DNA of 64,000 bases from Opeltia flavorubescens (taxonomy: Eukaryota; Ascomycota; Lecanoromycetes; Teloschistales; Teloschistaceae): contig KE546971.1 in the NCBI GenBank assembly GCA_000442125.1, positions 1,242,583-1,306,582 of the forward strand. Reading direction: 5' to 3'. A program made the position numbers and the translations under genes. Below the pieces are notes generated by a model that was given only the letters and a program-made list of their open reading frames with translations, ran no database searches and had not been told where the DNA came from. Shown here piece after piece: positions 13,471-27,900 of this stretch; position 1 is the first letter of the stretch, and each line of letters opens with the position of its first letter.

Positions 13471-16179
13471 TAAATATTATATTTAAACTAGTCCAATATA
13501 AAATATTAACTATTATAAAATAACTTATATAAATAATAATATTTAACTATTTTTATTATATAATAGATTCTTTTAACTATTTAAATAATATCTATAATCT
13601 TTAATTCTATAAGTTAAAAATATATTTTAAAATCTAATAATAAATAGTTAAAAAATAAGATAAAATATTTAAATTTCTATTTAAATTCTTTATTTATTTT
13701 ATAAATAGCTTTTTTATTAAATTAAAGTAAATATAAATTATAAAACTAAATTTTTTATCAATATATAAATCGATATATAGTACTAAACTTTGATTAAAAT
13801 AAATTAGAATCGATAATAATAAAAAGAGTTTTTATAGATAATAAATTATATTAAACTTTTTAAATATAAATACTATTAATAGACTTTAAATAGCAGTTTT
13901 TTTATAAATATTGATTTGAATAGTAATATCGCGGTTTAAATATATTTTATATATTAAAAGCAGCTTAATATTTATTATATAAATACTAATATATTTTTAA
14001 TAGTAGTCTATTAAATTAAAATATCTTTTTAATTATTAAAATATATATAAAAATAAAAGCTTTAAAATCGCTTTTAGCGTATCTTTTATTATAGTAATCC
14101 AAAGAGTTTAACCTTGTAATTTAATAAATATATAAATATATAACCAATATATAATTCTATAAATAATAAATATAAGTTTATAGTATTAAATATACTAAAA
14201 ATTTCGTTAAAATATTTTATTTATTTTTTTATTAAAAAGAAAAAACCTATAATATTGTTAATATAAACTTTATAAAAAAAATAAAATAGGTATAAAATTA
14301 TATTTACTATTTATTATATATAAATTAATAAATTATAATAATCTATTTTAAATATTTTAAAATCTTTTTACTTTTAATATAAAACTACTATTAAATAGTA
14401 ATAATTACTATTAATTAATCTATTATTAATAGAAAAAACTTATAAAGTTTATTATAAAAAAAATTTTAACGCTATAAATTTATATTAAAGTTTTTATTTA
14501 TAATAAAATTGAATAAATATCTAATATAATAATTTTATTAAATACTCGAATATTAATAATAATATAGCTTTTAAAGCTTTAATTAATCTCTTTTTATACT
14601 ATAAAATAAAAATATAAAAATAAAATAGCTATAATAATCTATTTTATTTAATTTTACTTATAAAATTTATTAAAATCTTTATTAATAACCTTTTTATTAT
14701 AAATACTAATAAAGTATATATAGGCCTATTTAAATTTATAAATTTACTCCTAGTTTTCTATTAATAAAATATTTATAAAGTTTAACTCCGGTATATTAAT
14801 TATATTATTAGTACTTTATTACGAATATAAATAACGCTTAATTAAAATAGCTAGAAAAATTTATTTAACTTATATTTTGAAAATTATTATATTTATAAAA
14901 TTTATAATTTCTATTTAATAGTTAATATTAATAAATAGTATAATAATAGTATTTAAAGCTATAATAACTATAATAATAGCTACTATATAATATTTAGTAT
15001 TTTTTAAAAACCATTTAAATTTTTACTTTAATATTTTAATAACTAGTTTATTATCTTTTAAACTAATTTAATAATATTTATTAGTTCTATATTTTTAAAT
15101 AATATTTAATTATATTTTCATAATCAATTAAATAAAAAATAATAAATTATTTTAAATTTAAACTTATTTAAATTTATAATCTATAATATAAATATAGTTT
15201 ATAAAAGTATCGGAGATTTTTAATTTATATATAAAGTTATAATTTTATAGAAATTTAATAGATTTTAATATAAATCTATAATTTTAACAGCTTTACTAAT
15301 ATATAATAGTACTATAATATATTAAATACTATAAATAATAGCGTTTATTTAAATACTTTTAATATAAATAGTAGTTGGTATTATTATATTATAATAAAAA
15401 TTATTATTTTTTATATCAAAAGATTAATATATATTAATATCTTTAAACTTTATAATATCGATATCAATAAAAATATTAATATTTAAATTATCTATTAAAT
15501 AAATCTCGCGCGTAATAATAGTAAATTTTAAACCTTTTTATTAAATATAAAAATTTTAATAATTATAAATTTAATAATATTATATTATTTTTATTAATAC
15601 CTTTAATATTTATAGAAACTGGTACCTTTTAAATTATAATATATAGTAGCTATTCTAATAGAAATCTTCGGTTAATTAAGTTTATTATATAGTTTTCTTT
15701 GAATAAAAACTATAGTTCTTTATATTAAATTATAAACGACTATTTATAATTATATAATAGTATTTTTAAAAACTGAGGCCTATTATTAATATATCCTTTA
15801 TAAATAAATAAATTAATTAAAATATTTGTAGTAATAGTTTCTTATTAATATCTAGTTTAATAGCTTTTAATATATATTTAAATAATTTAACTAGTTTTAA
15901 AAAAATTTATAATAATATTACTAAAATATTTAATTTAATAATTAATTTTATTATTATAACTATAATTAAAAATATTTTTTTATTATAATTAAATTATAGA
16001 TAATAATATAAAGTAGTATTTAATTTAAAGGTCTTATTATATTTATTATATTAATATATTTTTACTAGTTTAAATTTCGATATTATATATATTATTATTA
16101 TAAAGTAAAATTTTATTATATTATTATACTAGTTAGAATCTTGAATACTAGTATATAAAGCTTTATTAAACTTTTTATA
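13471..16179. other. Unidentified RIP-degraded sequence between the Helitron-like twins
   Basis: About 2.7 kb of AT-rich sequence without a usable frame or a family I can name. Short runs keep CG and GC. If the flanking twins were LTRs this would be the interior of a small non-autonomous element, but no primer-binding or polypurine site is evident next to them. Treat it as unassigned repeat DNA. Confidence 0.45.
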
Positions 16180-16575
16180 TTATATATATATTGGAAAACG
16201 TCCTTTATCGGCTTCCCGACCCGAAATAAATATAAATTTTATCGGTTAATATCGAACGTTTATAGTTATAAATCCGGTTAGCGCCTCTAATTACTAAAAT
16301 AGCTGGTTTTTTTATAGTTAAATAACTTCGTTAGTTTCGTATATAATAATATATATAATAGGTTATTTTAAAGTACTAAACGAGCGTATTTTAATATTAT
16401 TAAAATTTTAAAAATCGGATTAAAATTAGTTGCGCTATAGCGCGTAGAAGTTCTAGCTATATTACGCTGACTAGCAGCCCTATCAGTTTCCAGCCCTACT
16501 AGTTGCCAGCCCTACCAGCTGCCAGCTGCCAGCTACCAGCAGCAAAATCCCATTGGGACGGTGGCCCAATACTAG
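16180..16575 (+). mobile_element. Helitron-like non-autonomous element, copy 2
   Basis: Same 396-bp unit and orientation as 13075-13470, flanked by A (16179) and T (16576). The two copies differ mainly by C/T and G/A transitions of the RIP type, with no visible indel. The 3' hairpin is perfect here over six pairs (ATTGGG with CCCAAT, positions ~16551-16569), followed by ACTAG. CpA-rich sequence survives from about 16490 to 16568 and the first ~300 bases are more degraded. Confidence 0.5.
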
Positions 16576-17465
16576 TATAGTATATTTAATTTTAATAAAG
16601 TCTATTAATTAATAAAAGCCGTTTTTATAATTTTAATATTATTTTATTCTATTATCGGGAATTTATTTATTAGAAGTTTTTTATTAAAAATAAGCTTATT
16701 AATTATTTAACTAGCGGCTTTTATAAAAATTCTAGCTATTATTATATTATTAGTAGCTATAATTTTCCTAATTTCCGGTTTAATTTTATTATAATAAAGT
16801 ATTAATTTTATAATAAAAACTACAAATAATTATTTTAAATAATATATTGATTATTTTATATACTAGGTATACTTTTAATTAATAGAGTTTATAAAGCTAT
16901 AAAAAGATTCTAGTATTAATAATTAGTAGAAAAAATATTTAATTATATTTTTTTATATATAATTTAAATATATAAATAAGTATTTAAATATATAAATAGG
17001 TTTATATTATAGTAATTAATATATTATTACTTCTTTATATAATTTATTTTTCTCTTTTTATAAGGAATTAAGTTTTAATATTTTATTATTTTTATTATTA
17101 TTATAAATATCGAATTAATTATTTTTTTTATTTTATAAAAATTTATAAAAGGCTTTAATAATAACTATTACAATTTTATTTAAAATTAATATTTATAATT
17201 AAATATTAAAGTAATTAATATAAATTATTATTTAAGTATTTTTAATAAATATTATTTTTAAATTTTTTAATTTAAAAATAATATTATTAAAGTATTTTTA
17301 AAGCGTTTTTTTGAATTTATATATTGTTAAAAATATAGTATATTTACTTTAACTATATTAATATAATAGATAATAGCTCGTTAAAGCGGGTTTTAAAATA
17401 TATATATTATAATTTAATACTTTTATTTAATTATATAAATTTATAAATATTTCGCTAATTATAAT
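16576..17465. other. Unidentified RIP-degraded sequence
   Basis: No gene or named element is recognisable. CpA/TpG are depleted as elsewhere. It ends at the short repeat beginning near 17466. Confidence 0.45.
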
Positions 17466-17585
17466 AATATATTATAGAACTATATCCTGAGTTTGTAAAA
17501 CGAGCTCTAGAATTAAGGTTTAGCTCAGGCAGCTTAAGCAGCTCTAGGAGTATATTATATCTTAGAGCCCGTAGGACTATTTTAC
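17466..17585 (+). repeat. Short dispersed repeat, degraded copy
   Basis: The start, reading TATATCCTGAG then TTGTAAAACGAGC, matches the reverse complement of 59688-59712 almost base for base. Weaker similarity continues for about 110 bases, through GCTCAGG, CAGC, CTAGG and AGCCC blocks. This copy has lost most CpA/TpG whereas the 59.6-kb copy has not. The two lie in opposite orientation 42 kb apart. The nature of the element is unknown; it could be an end piece of a larger transposon, possibly of the neighbouring Plavaka element, or a short SINE/MITE-like unit. Confidence 0.5.
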
Positions 17586-18699
17586 CTTTTTTTAAATCGC
17601 TCGGCGCTCGTCTAGTAAAATATTTAATATGGAATTAATAGTATAAATAGCTCGTCTTTTAATTTAGATAGGCTCGAGGGATAAAATAATTAAGATTTAT
17701 TACTTATTACCTAGAGTACTATTATTTAAACCTCGCTTATATATTTAATAAATATAATATAGATTAAATATAACTCGGGAATTTATAAGTAGATATTATA
17801 AAATTATATAATAGTAGTAATGGTTTATTAAATATTTAAGGTAGTAATAGTATATTATTTAAATTTTATTTAAACGGCGTTACTTTATTAAACCTTTATT
17901 ATAGAAGACGGTTTATTAAATATAGAATATATAAGCGATAGTTTATTAAATTATATATTATAGTAAACTATTACTATTTTTAGATTTATATAATTACCTT
18001 TCGCTAGATACGCGGAATTATTTAAAAGGTTAGAAATATTTTTCTCTATAGATTTAATTTTTTAACGCTGTTCTTATATAAAAATCCGCTATATAATTCT
18101 ATTTATTTAAAAAGTTTAGATAGTATAATTAATTATAAGACTAAAAGTCGTATATATTATTTAAATATAAAAAGCTTCTTTTATTACCTCCTCTATTAAT
18201 TAAAAAACTAGCGCTAACAATATAAATACTATATTAGATTATTTCTATAAGATAGAAATATTTATAATCTAAAGACTTTAATATCTCTACGGTACTTTTA
18301 AGCTATTTTTTAATTTTATATATACTATAATAGTTATTTAAGATCCTTTTTCTTTAAAATTAATATATTTTAAGTAAAGCGCTATTATATTAGAGGTAAT
18401 TCCTATAATTATTATACTTATATTAATTAATAACCGTAATTATTAATTAAAAATTACCTATTTTTATCTTTTAAAGGAAACTTTATTCTTTCAGTTTAGT
18501 TATATTACTAAGCTTATTATTTAATAAAAGTCGTAACTAAATATAATCTCTTTACTATTAACTATTAACGCCGCCGTTAGTAGGTAAATACCGAATTTTT
18601 TTTAAAATCGTATAATTTATATTATTTAAATCTATATTATTATATTTTTATATCGTTATTAATCTATAGATAAATATTATATAATTTTTAATTTAAATA
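17586..18699. other. Unassigned stretch, possibly the 3' part of the Plavaka element
   Basis: It follows directly on the C-terminal side of the dead Plavaka transposase and has a similar base composition. It may hold the end of that frame and the element's terminal sequence, but I see no motif that proves it. Confidence 0.35.
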
Positions 18700-20850
18700 A
18701 AATTATAATCCTATATTTAGCTTTAATAATACTTTATTTTAAAATCTTTATATTACTAATAGTAGTTTTTTATAAAAACTACTAGGGCTTTAATAAAATT
18801 TAAAATTTAAAGCTTCTATTAAATATAAGCGATAGAACGCTATATTTTTCAGTTTTAAATATTTAGTTATTCTAACCGGTTAGTTTTTTAGAATATTAAA
18901 AATAAATATAAAAAATAATTTATATTTATCGCTTTTAATACCCTAGTAAATTTTATTTTCTAATTTATAAAGACTTTGATTTTTAATCTAGTAGTACGGC
19001 TTTTAAAATAGTTCCTTATTATAAATAATTTAATTTATCGGGAGTTATATTAAAGAATTTATTTAAGAAACCCTTTATTATTAATCCTTTTATAAAATAT
19101 TTTAATATAATATTTATATACCGTTTTATTATATTCTATATAAAACCTATTATAATATCTAAAAAAAATAATTATATCTAGGTAATAAACTATCGCGTAG
19201 AATTTTAAGAAGTTAAACCCTTTTATTACTATATTATAAATATAATATTTCTAGAAAATAGAATAAATAAAACGAGCTATTCGCAAGATATACTATTTAA
19301 TAAAATCGATTATTTTTTTATTATATATTCTATATTATATTAATATTATAAAGTCTACTATTATTTATATAAAGTATATAGTAATAGNGATTTTTTTAAA
19401 TAATAGTACTAGTATAGATATTATTTACTTAATAAGCGCTTTTTATTCTACTTCTATCTATTAATTTATAGTATTAAATTTTTTAAAGATTTTAAATTTA
19501 AAAAATTACGGTACCTATTAAAATTTTACGTTAAGCTATAATAGACCTAATATTTCGGCGATTAAAACCCGCTTTCTTTTTTTATATCTACTTTTATATA
19601 TTTTTTTTAATATAGCCTTAATCTATTTTAAATAATATATTACTATTTTTTTATATAGCTAATACAATAAATCTAGTATAAAGTATTAATAAATATTAAT
19701 ATATATATAATCCTTTATAAAAATCTCCTATTTATAAACCTATAAATTATCTATAAGTAATATATTATCTTACTATTACTTTTTAATCTATTCTTATATA
19801 CCGGTATAAATCTATTCCGGTTAATATTTAATAAAGTCGCTATATTTATTTAATAGGACCGTATATATAGAATACTAGTAATTATCTTTAATTCCCACAA
19901 TTATAACTTATTCCTTATAATCTATTATTACTACTTTTATAATTAGGAAGTATTATTTAATCTTTTTATCAGCGTATTTTTATATAATTTTTACTTTTAC
20001 AGCTTTTTTTAATACTATATATATAGGTTAGTTATCTTTTAATCTATAATACTAGTATTAAATACTTATATTTAAATATAGCTTTTATAACGTAGTAATA
20101 TACTTTTACTTTTATTTCCGGCTATATTTCTTTAATAATAAAGATAAACCCTAGTAGTATTATATTAGAGGTAGTCTATTTACGGTATATAATATAGTTA
20201 AAATTGCCGATGATTATATAAATAGAATAGGTCTTTTAATCTTTATAAAACTATATTAATTAATTTTTATTATTTATTTAATTAACTAGAATAATTATCG
20301 CGCTTTTTAGTAATACTTACTACTTGTTCTATTACTAGTTTATAGTATATATTTTATTATAAATTTTTTTTCTATTATTATTATATAGTTATATAAAACT
20401 ATAGTTAAAATAAAGGGTAAATAGTTTATAGCTAATTATAAACTCTAAAATATCTAGTATATTATAGTATATAATTATATATATACTAGGTTTCGAGCTT
20501 ATATATAGTATTTTAATCTCTAAATCTATTATTTTATATTTATTATAGTTTTTTAAACCGTATAGAATCTAATTAATTCGGGCTAGCTATTTATTAATAT
20601 TATAAAAAGTAAATAGTTTTTATTTATCGATCGCTATAATAGTATTAATAAACTTTTAGACTTTATTTTTAATATATTCGCTATTAAAAAACTAGCCGGT
20701 TAAATAATATTCGTACTTTATAGTAAACGGAGTAAAATTTAATATATTTAAATATCGCTTATCTAATTCCACGGTATAAATATTATTTTATATACTTTTA
20801 GAAATATAATTCGATCGAATATTTCCTTTAATTTTTAGATTATAGAGTAT
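18700..20850 (-). pseudogene. Plavaka-type (KDZ superfamily) transposase, RIP-killed
   Basis: Minus-strand translation keeps the order of blocks typical of fungal Plavaka transposases. Near 20700-20790 is an E-Y-x-L block. Near 20341-20387 the decayed text reads YNNNRKKIYNKIYT, where the family has N-x-x-G-x-R-x-Y-x-E-M-H-T-G. Near 20240-20290 lies the stretch before Y-x-T-I-G-N. At 19880-19923 DYKE-VIIVGIKDN stands for the family's GDYPEQVLVTGIK, with a Cys-rich segment expected after it. At 19168-19215 NFLKFYAIVYYLDIIIFF stands for the NIPKFHxLxHY...FG block. These lie in order over about 2.1 kb. The frame is riddled with stops, Trp and Gln codons having become TAG/TAA, as RIP does. The family cuts and pastes DNA via an RNase-H-like DDE nuclease. 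The full element probably extends on both sides; no terminal repeats were found. Confidence 0.72.
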
Positions 20851-23800
20851 ATTAAAGCTATTCTTTTATATTATTAGCTTTTTAAATACTATTCTATATA
20901 AATTAAAGAGGTCTAGTATTTAATACGCCTTATAAATATATATTAAATAATTAATCGATTCCCTAGCTTTTATTTTTATCGCCTTAAAATATATTTTTAT
21001 CCTTATAATATTAGATATTAATAGTACTCCCGACCTATATAAAATAATATTATAGCTCTCGTTTTCTAATTTATTATTAATTTATTCTATAATATAACTT
21101 TATTAGATTTAAAGTTCTAAAAAAGTTAGATTATTATATTAAAGCTTTTTTAAAATATTTTTTATAAGTTTTCTAACGCTTAAACTATTTTATAAGTAAA
21201 TTTTAAAATTAGTTAAATATTATACGCGATATAATATTTATTATTATACTTTTTTTTATTAAACTTTATATATAAATAAATATTTAGTTAGCCTTTAAAT
21301 AGTTTTTATTAATTTTTTATAGAATTTATACTTATAATTAATAGTATTTATATATTTCTTAAAATACTTACTTATAATTATTATAATAAGGGGCGGTAGT
21401 TTACTATATTTAAAAACTATATTTTATCGTATATAACGGGCGTAAACTAGCTATTTATTAGAAGAAATATACTTTTTATTATAAGTTATATAGTATCTTT
21501 TTATCCGATATTTATTAAATTTTTATATATTTAAAAAGGTTTTACCTTTAAATATCCTCTTTATAAGCTATTTTAATAGGATTTCGTATTAGAAAAAACC
21601 TAGGACTACTAGTAATAGAATATATTTTTTAATTAATATATTAAGTAGTTTATAATTAATATTTAGAAATTATATATTAATTTTTAATCTATATTCGATT
21701 TATATTCTTAAAAATTATATAATTGCTATTTATACTCTATTATAACCTTTAATATTTATTAGTAGGCTTTATACTTTAATAGATAAAAGTTTATAAAATT
21801 AATTTATGTTATAATAGAGTTTTAAGTATATATACCTGAATATATACTAGTTTAATCTTATATTCTTTTATTTATTTTAATTCTATTTTATCGCTTTAAA
21901 GTATATTATTACTTTTATTATATATAATAGCTTTAGCCTAGTCTTTAGCGTAATAGAGTATATATTTTTTATTATATACTTTTATAATTTTATTATTATA
22001 ACCCTATATAGCGTTATAAATAATTTTATATTTAATACCTTTATTTATAATAGTAAAGTCGAGTTTTAAATATAGATATAAAATATACTATATTATTATA
22101 AATTTTAAGCTACTAATACGGTTAATTTTAGCTTTAATTTATAGCTCGTTTTTTACTTTTTATTTAAAGTTAAAAAGAATAAATTAACTAGCGATTTAAA
22201 GATTAAAATCTATTTTAATACTTTAAAAAATATTTAAAAGAATTTATACCCTATATAAGTTATTAAAATCTTTAAAAATATTAGTAATATTTTTTTTTAT
22301 ATATCGCTTAAAATTAATATAATATTTTTTTTTTATTTTTTTAAACTATTAAGATAAGATTATATTAAAAAGGATATCGTATAAAATATTACTAAATATT
22401 ATACTTATTTAATATAAAATATATACCTTATATAATATTAATATATAAATTACTACTTTTTTATTTACTTTCTATTATATTTTTATCTAATATTCGACTG
22501 CTCGAATTTTTAGATTAGCTTTAATAGCATAGATTTTTTTAATATTTTATTTAATAAAGGAGTTTTTTTTAAAATTATAAATAGATTTAATTTTAAATTT
22601 TAATTATTATTTTAAAATTTAATCTAATCTTTTTATTTTTTTTTTAAATATATATAAGTCCTTTTTAAACTTTTAAACGGTTAGTAAACTAAAAAGGCTC
22701 TAGAGTATTCTTAACTATTAAAAATAAGGAAGGGCTATATTAATATTCGCTACTAGTTTTAGCTTATAGATTTTATTCTAATAGTCGCTTTTTAGTATAT
22801 TATTTTTATCGGCTTTTATAATTTTAAAAAAAACCTTTTAAAATTTCTCTACGAGTATATAGCTAATATTTTTTTTAGAATTATAAAGAATATTTTAATA
22901 CTAATTTAGTTATATATAATATAGAAGCTTATTAAATATTTTTAAAAATAGAGTCCGCGTTATTATTATTATAAAGAAGAACGTTTTAAATTTATCTATA
23001 AAGTTTTTTTAAATTTATTAATTTTTTTTCTAAATTATTTTATTTATTATATTACTACTTTTAATAAATACCGTGAAAACCAGTTTTAATTTTTTATTTA
23101 TAGCAATTATAGTATAGTTTTTTAAATTCTCGTGGTATATATTTTATACCTTTTAATTAATTAAAAAGGGGTTAGTTTATTTAATAGGCTGATTTTATAT
23201 AATATATATTTATATTATTATCGACTCGATAGTAGTACTAAATAGTATTCTAGAAATAAACTATTTAAGTACTTTTAAATTTTTAGTAAATATTTATAAT
23301 AGTACTATTTTTAGTTTAATAAATTAATATATTTCGTTTATAATTATTTATTTTTACTAGATAAAATAGTCGTTTTATTCTTTTTCCTCTTCTCCTCCTT
23401 TAGAGTTTTTATCCGCCTTTTTATTCGAATCGGGTGCTAACTTAGGAAAGAATATATTATAAACGTTCCTTTTATATAATTAAAGGGTAGATATAATAAT
23501 TATATTCTCCTACTCTGGTTATAATACAGTTTTTTAGCGTTTATCTACCTTCTTCTACTCAGGGTAGATATATTCGCGATATTCTATATCTAGCCTTTTA
23601 AACTCGTTTTTTATAGGTTATTTATAGCCGAAAAAAATCTTTTTTTTAAATAAGTTAAAATACTTTTTAATCTATTTTAATTATTAGTTTAAAAGTTATA
23701 AGAGGATTAAAATAAAAGTAGATCCTTTAAGTAGCTATATATTATTAATAAAGCTAGTTAAAATATAAAAATAATCGATAGTTATATCGCTAGTAAAAAG

Positions 23801-24589
23801 ATAGCGCGCCTTTAAAATTTATTCATTATTAGATTTAATATATTTATCGCCTAATTTTTTTTTTAATTTTCCTCGACTTAATAGAACGTTTAAAATATTA
23901 TTATATTTATAATAAATAAAGTAAATATATTAAAAGTTTATAATATTTATTAGCTTTTATCTATCGAGATATTTTTATAAAACTTTATTTTTTCTAAATT
24001 TATTATATCTATAAGGAAACTACTATTCTACTAGGCCTCTATATATAATATATAGTACGCGCTATATATTTAGTAGAATATAGAATTTAAATTCTTTTTT
24101 TTTAATTTATTTACTTTTATAAACTTCTATAATATTATAGATTTTTTAAAATCTTTAAAACTATTATACTTAAATACCCGAGTAAATTTTATAAAAATTA
24201 TATTATTAAAGTAATCGGCTATTATAATAGCTTTAAATTTATTATATAGGTTTAATATATTTAAATAAGTATATAATACTTTAAAATTAAATTTATTTAG
24301 CGATTCTATATATATTTTTATCTTTACTACTATTATTAATAGATTCTTTTTTTTTTAAACTAAGGGGGGGTAGTATATATATAGGTTCTAAGTATTATAC
24401 TAAAGGGTAGATTTTTATAATCGATATTAGGATATTTTAAACCTTTTTTAATATTTATAAAGACTTTTACTATTAATTTATTATTTAAATCTATTAGGTT
24501 ATAGTTTATTTTATAAAATATTATATTTATAGTTAATATTATTTTCTTAGCTAGTTTATCTACTATATTTATTATCTTCTATATAAACG
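20851..24589. other. Unassigned RIP-degraded stretch upstream of the Plavaka transposase
   Basis: The sequence is T/C-biased on plus, the same bias as the transposase region. It may therefore contain its N-terminus and a second decayed minus-strand frame of a large Plavaka element. I recognise no domain. A pyrimidine-rich, less degraded patch lies at about 23360-23640. Confidence 0.35.
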
Positions 24590-24950
24590 GGCTAAACTAG
24601 AATTTACTAGCCGTTATTCTATCTATTATATTCTAATTATTATTATTAATAGCTTTTTAAGCTTTAAATATTAGGCTAGTCTTTAATTTTAATTTTTTAC
24701 GTTTTTTATCTATTAGATAACGCGGGAAATATCCCTGGTTTTATTTACTTTAATACCTAGTATTAAGCGATTCTAATCGGGATATACTAACTATTATTTT
24801 ATTTACTATATCCTAATTATTATTATTATTAGCTGCCTCTATTTTAAATTTTAGGCTATTTTTTAATTTAAATTTCTTATATTATTTATTTATTAAATAA
24901 AATAGGAAATATCCCTAGCTTTATTTACTTTAGAACCTACTATTAGACGT
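24590..24950. repeat. 180-bp tandem duplication
   Basis: Two adjacent units are offset by exactly 180 bases: TTCTAATTATTATTATTA at 24631 against TCCTAATTATTATTATTA at 24811, and GGGAAATATCCCTGG at about 24724 against AGGAAATATCCCTAG at about 24904. Further matches run through ATTTAGGCTA-like and TTTATTTACTTTA segments. The offset equals 60 codons, which fits duplication inside a former reading frame. The units differ mostly by transitions and a few substitutions. Confidence 0.65.
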
Positions 24951-27900
24951 ATAGGCGTCGCTACTATAGGAAGTATCCACGCTAAAAATTAAGCCTTTCT
25001 TTTTAAACTTTATTAGATCTTTATTTATTTTTAAATTATAAAGCTTAAAATTATTATTAAATCTAATAATATACTATTTATTAAAAGAAATATATTTAAT
25101 TTTACTACCCTACTTTTAAAGATCTTTATAGACTATTTTTAATAGAATATTTAATCGTATAGATTTATTTATAACCCGAGCTTTTTTTAAAATTTAGTTA
25201 TATTTTCTACTATTAAAAAAGAATAAAAGATAATTAAAGTACTTTTCTATAATTTTATTCTAGAAAATTATAGTTAGATGTTTCTATAAAAGATCTAATT
25301 TTACTTTATTAAATATTTCTTCTAAAGCTTTTTATTAAATTTAAACGTCCTTTTTAATAGTTTATATTAACGATAAAAGACTTTAAATATTATAATTAAC
25401 TTTTAGTTTCTTTTTAAAAGGTTCCTTCGATTTTAATTTTAAAGGATATTAGAATTGAATAATAAATATAAAAATAATAACTTATAATTTAAATATTTAA
25501 ATAAGCGGATTTTAATAATAACCTATAAATTTACTATCTATATTTTATATAGATTTATAAAAATAATAATTTCTATTATTATACCTATTTTTTTATTATA
25601 AAATATTAATTAAAAGCTTTTAAAATCTATTTTATAATAGGTTCTCTTTTTAAATCTTTTAAGAAACCTATAATATAGTATTTCTTTTTTAATTAGGTTA
25701 TTCTTAATTAAAATCTTTATATAAATCGTTAAAATAATTTTACCGTTTTATATAATTTTAATTTTCTATTCGGCCTTTATTTATAATATAGATTAATTTA
25801 TTTTTATAATAGAAATATATATAGCTAAACCTACGATCTTTAATATTTTAGCTACCTTTTTTATTAAAGTTAGAGGTATAATATTTAATAATTTTTTTTT
25901 ACCTTTTTATTAATTATTATATAAAATATTATATATAATCTTTTTTATTATACGTCTAATACCGATTACTAAAAGGTTTTTTATTTTTTAATAAAAATAG
26001 AACCGTTTATTTAAATAACAGACGATTAATTTAAATTTAGTTTTATTTTTATTTAATTTAAATTTAATTATAGTTAAATTAAATCTTTTATATTTATTAT
26101 TAAAAATTTTTAATAATTTTTTCTAGATTTTGTTGTTTATTAAAAAAAATATTTTAATTTAATTTTTATTTTAAAAAGTCGGGTTTTTTTATACGCTTTT
26201 ATCTCGTGTATATTTAAAGGTCGTATCCTTCTTTAATATAGTATTCTAGCTTATTAATTAATTAAAAGTATAAATATAATAGATAAAAAGTTATATTTAG
26301 CTATTTAATAGACTTAATTAGCTTTACTACTTATCGGCCGGCTAGTTTATAATATACCTACTATTATTATTAGCGAAGTCGTTAATACTTCGCTAGATTT
26401 ATATATAAATCGACTATCTAGTTTAGTAACTATAACCGCGAAAAAGGCTATAATCGGAATAATAAATAGAATAGAATAGAATAGAAAATATAATTAAATA
26501 AAAAATATAAATTTAAATTAAATATCCCGCGGTAATAATAAAAAAAACTAGTAGTATTATTTTAATTATAATATATTATAGTATAATAAAGTTAAGGTTA
26601 GTATAAAATAATATTAATTACTTATTATATATTATTTAAATAGTATAATAAATTTATTTAACTCGTTTTAAATAAAGCTAATATCTTTAAATATATTATA
26701 TAGAATATAAAATTTTAAATTAAGGCTATATTATATAATAATTAATAATATAATTAAAAATTTATTATAATGGATAAATTATTATTTATAGTAGCGGTTT
26801 AAATAATAATTTATCTAAATAATTAGAAAAAAAATACTAATATTAATAATTAACGGGCGATAAAAAAAAATTTTATATAATTTATAAAGCGATTAAATAC
26901 TTATAATATATTACTACTATAAACTATATATAATATAATCGTTACTATTTATTTTAATTAATATTTTACCTAAATTTAATAATTATATTAATTTTTAAAA
27001 AAAATAAGATTTATATTAAAAAAAGGGTATTTATTTATTTAAAGTAATAAATATATATTTATTATATAATAAAAAAAGGTTTAATAAATAGGTAGAAGGT
27101 TTATTAAATAAAAAAAAGTAGTTTATAATCGCAAAAAAAAAGTTTTATATAATCTTTATTTAAACTATTTACTTATTTTTATTTTATAAAATAGTAAATA
27201 ATATTAATCTAATTTATAAAAAATCTTTTTTATAAATATATAAATAAATATAAACAGCTACTATATAAGTTATAATTATCGATTTTATAGACTCTTACCT
27301 ATATATAACTATAGTATATTTCTTTATAATAAAGCTATAATACCGGCGAGAAAGCTTTTAAATATCGGGTATATCTATTTTAATTAATATAACCGGACTA
27401 ATATTAGTTTTATAACTACTATTACTTATTTATAATTTCTACTAGAATTAGTTTCGAACGAATTATAAACTATATACTAATTTAGCGAGGCGTATAAAAA
27501 AAAAGTAGTTAATATATTATTTAAAGTTTATTTAATCTTTAACTTTTTAATATATATAGCCGTTTATAATAAATTAAATATACTCGCGGTATATTTAAAA
27601 GTTTATTTTATATTTAAATAGTTTTTTTTAAAAGAAAAAAGAAACTTTATAGCTATTTTCGGCTTTAGAAATAATATATATAATATTTAATATATCTTTA
27701 ATATAATTAACGTTTAAAGTAGTAAATAATTTAATATTACGAACTATATAAATATATATATTATTAAACTATACTAATTTCTATTAATTCGATTTATCTA
27801 TTTAATAAAATAAAAATACTATATTATATAATATAATATAGCGGGCTTTAAAAGAAATAGAATAATTATTTTATCCGTAGAATTAGCGGTTAAAAAGTTA

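Noticed and set aside
13075-16575. The 396-bp twins as LTRs of a 3.5-kb retrotransposon
   Set aside because: No matching 4-6 bp duplication flanks the pair, no primer site or polypurine tract adjoins them, and the A/T-CTAG ends fit a Helitron better. Kept only as an alternative.
22141-22160. Second end of the TTGTAAAACGAGC repeat, for example a Plavaka terminal inverted repeat
   Set aside because: GCTCGTTTTTTAC here and CTCGTTTTA near 26660 match only 8-10 bases, which is expected by chance in such sequence.
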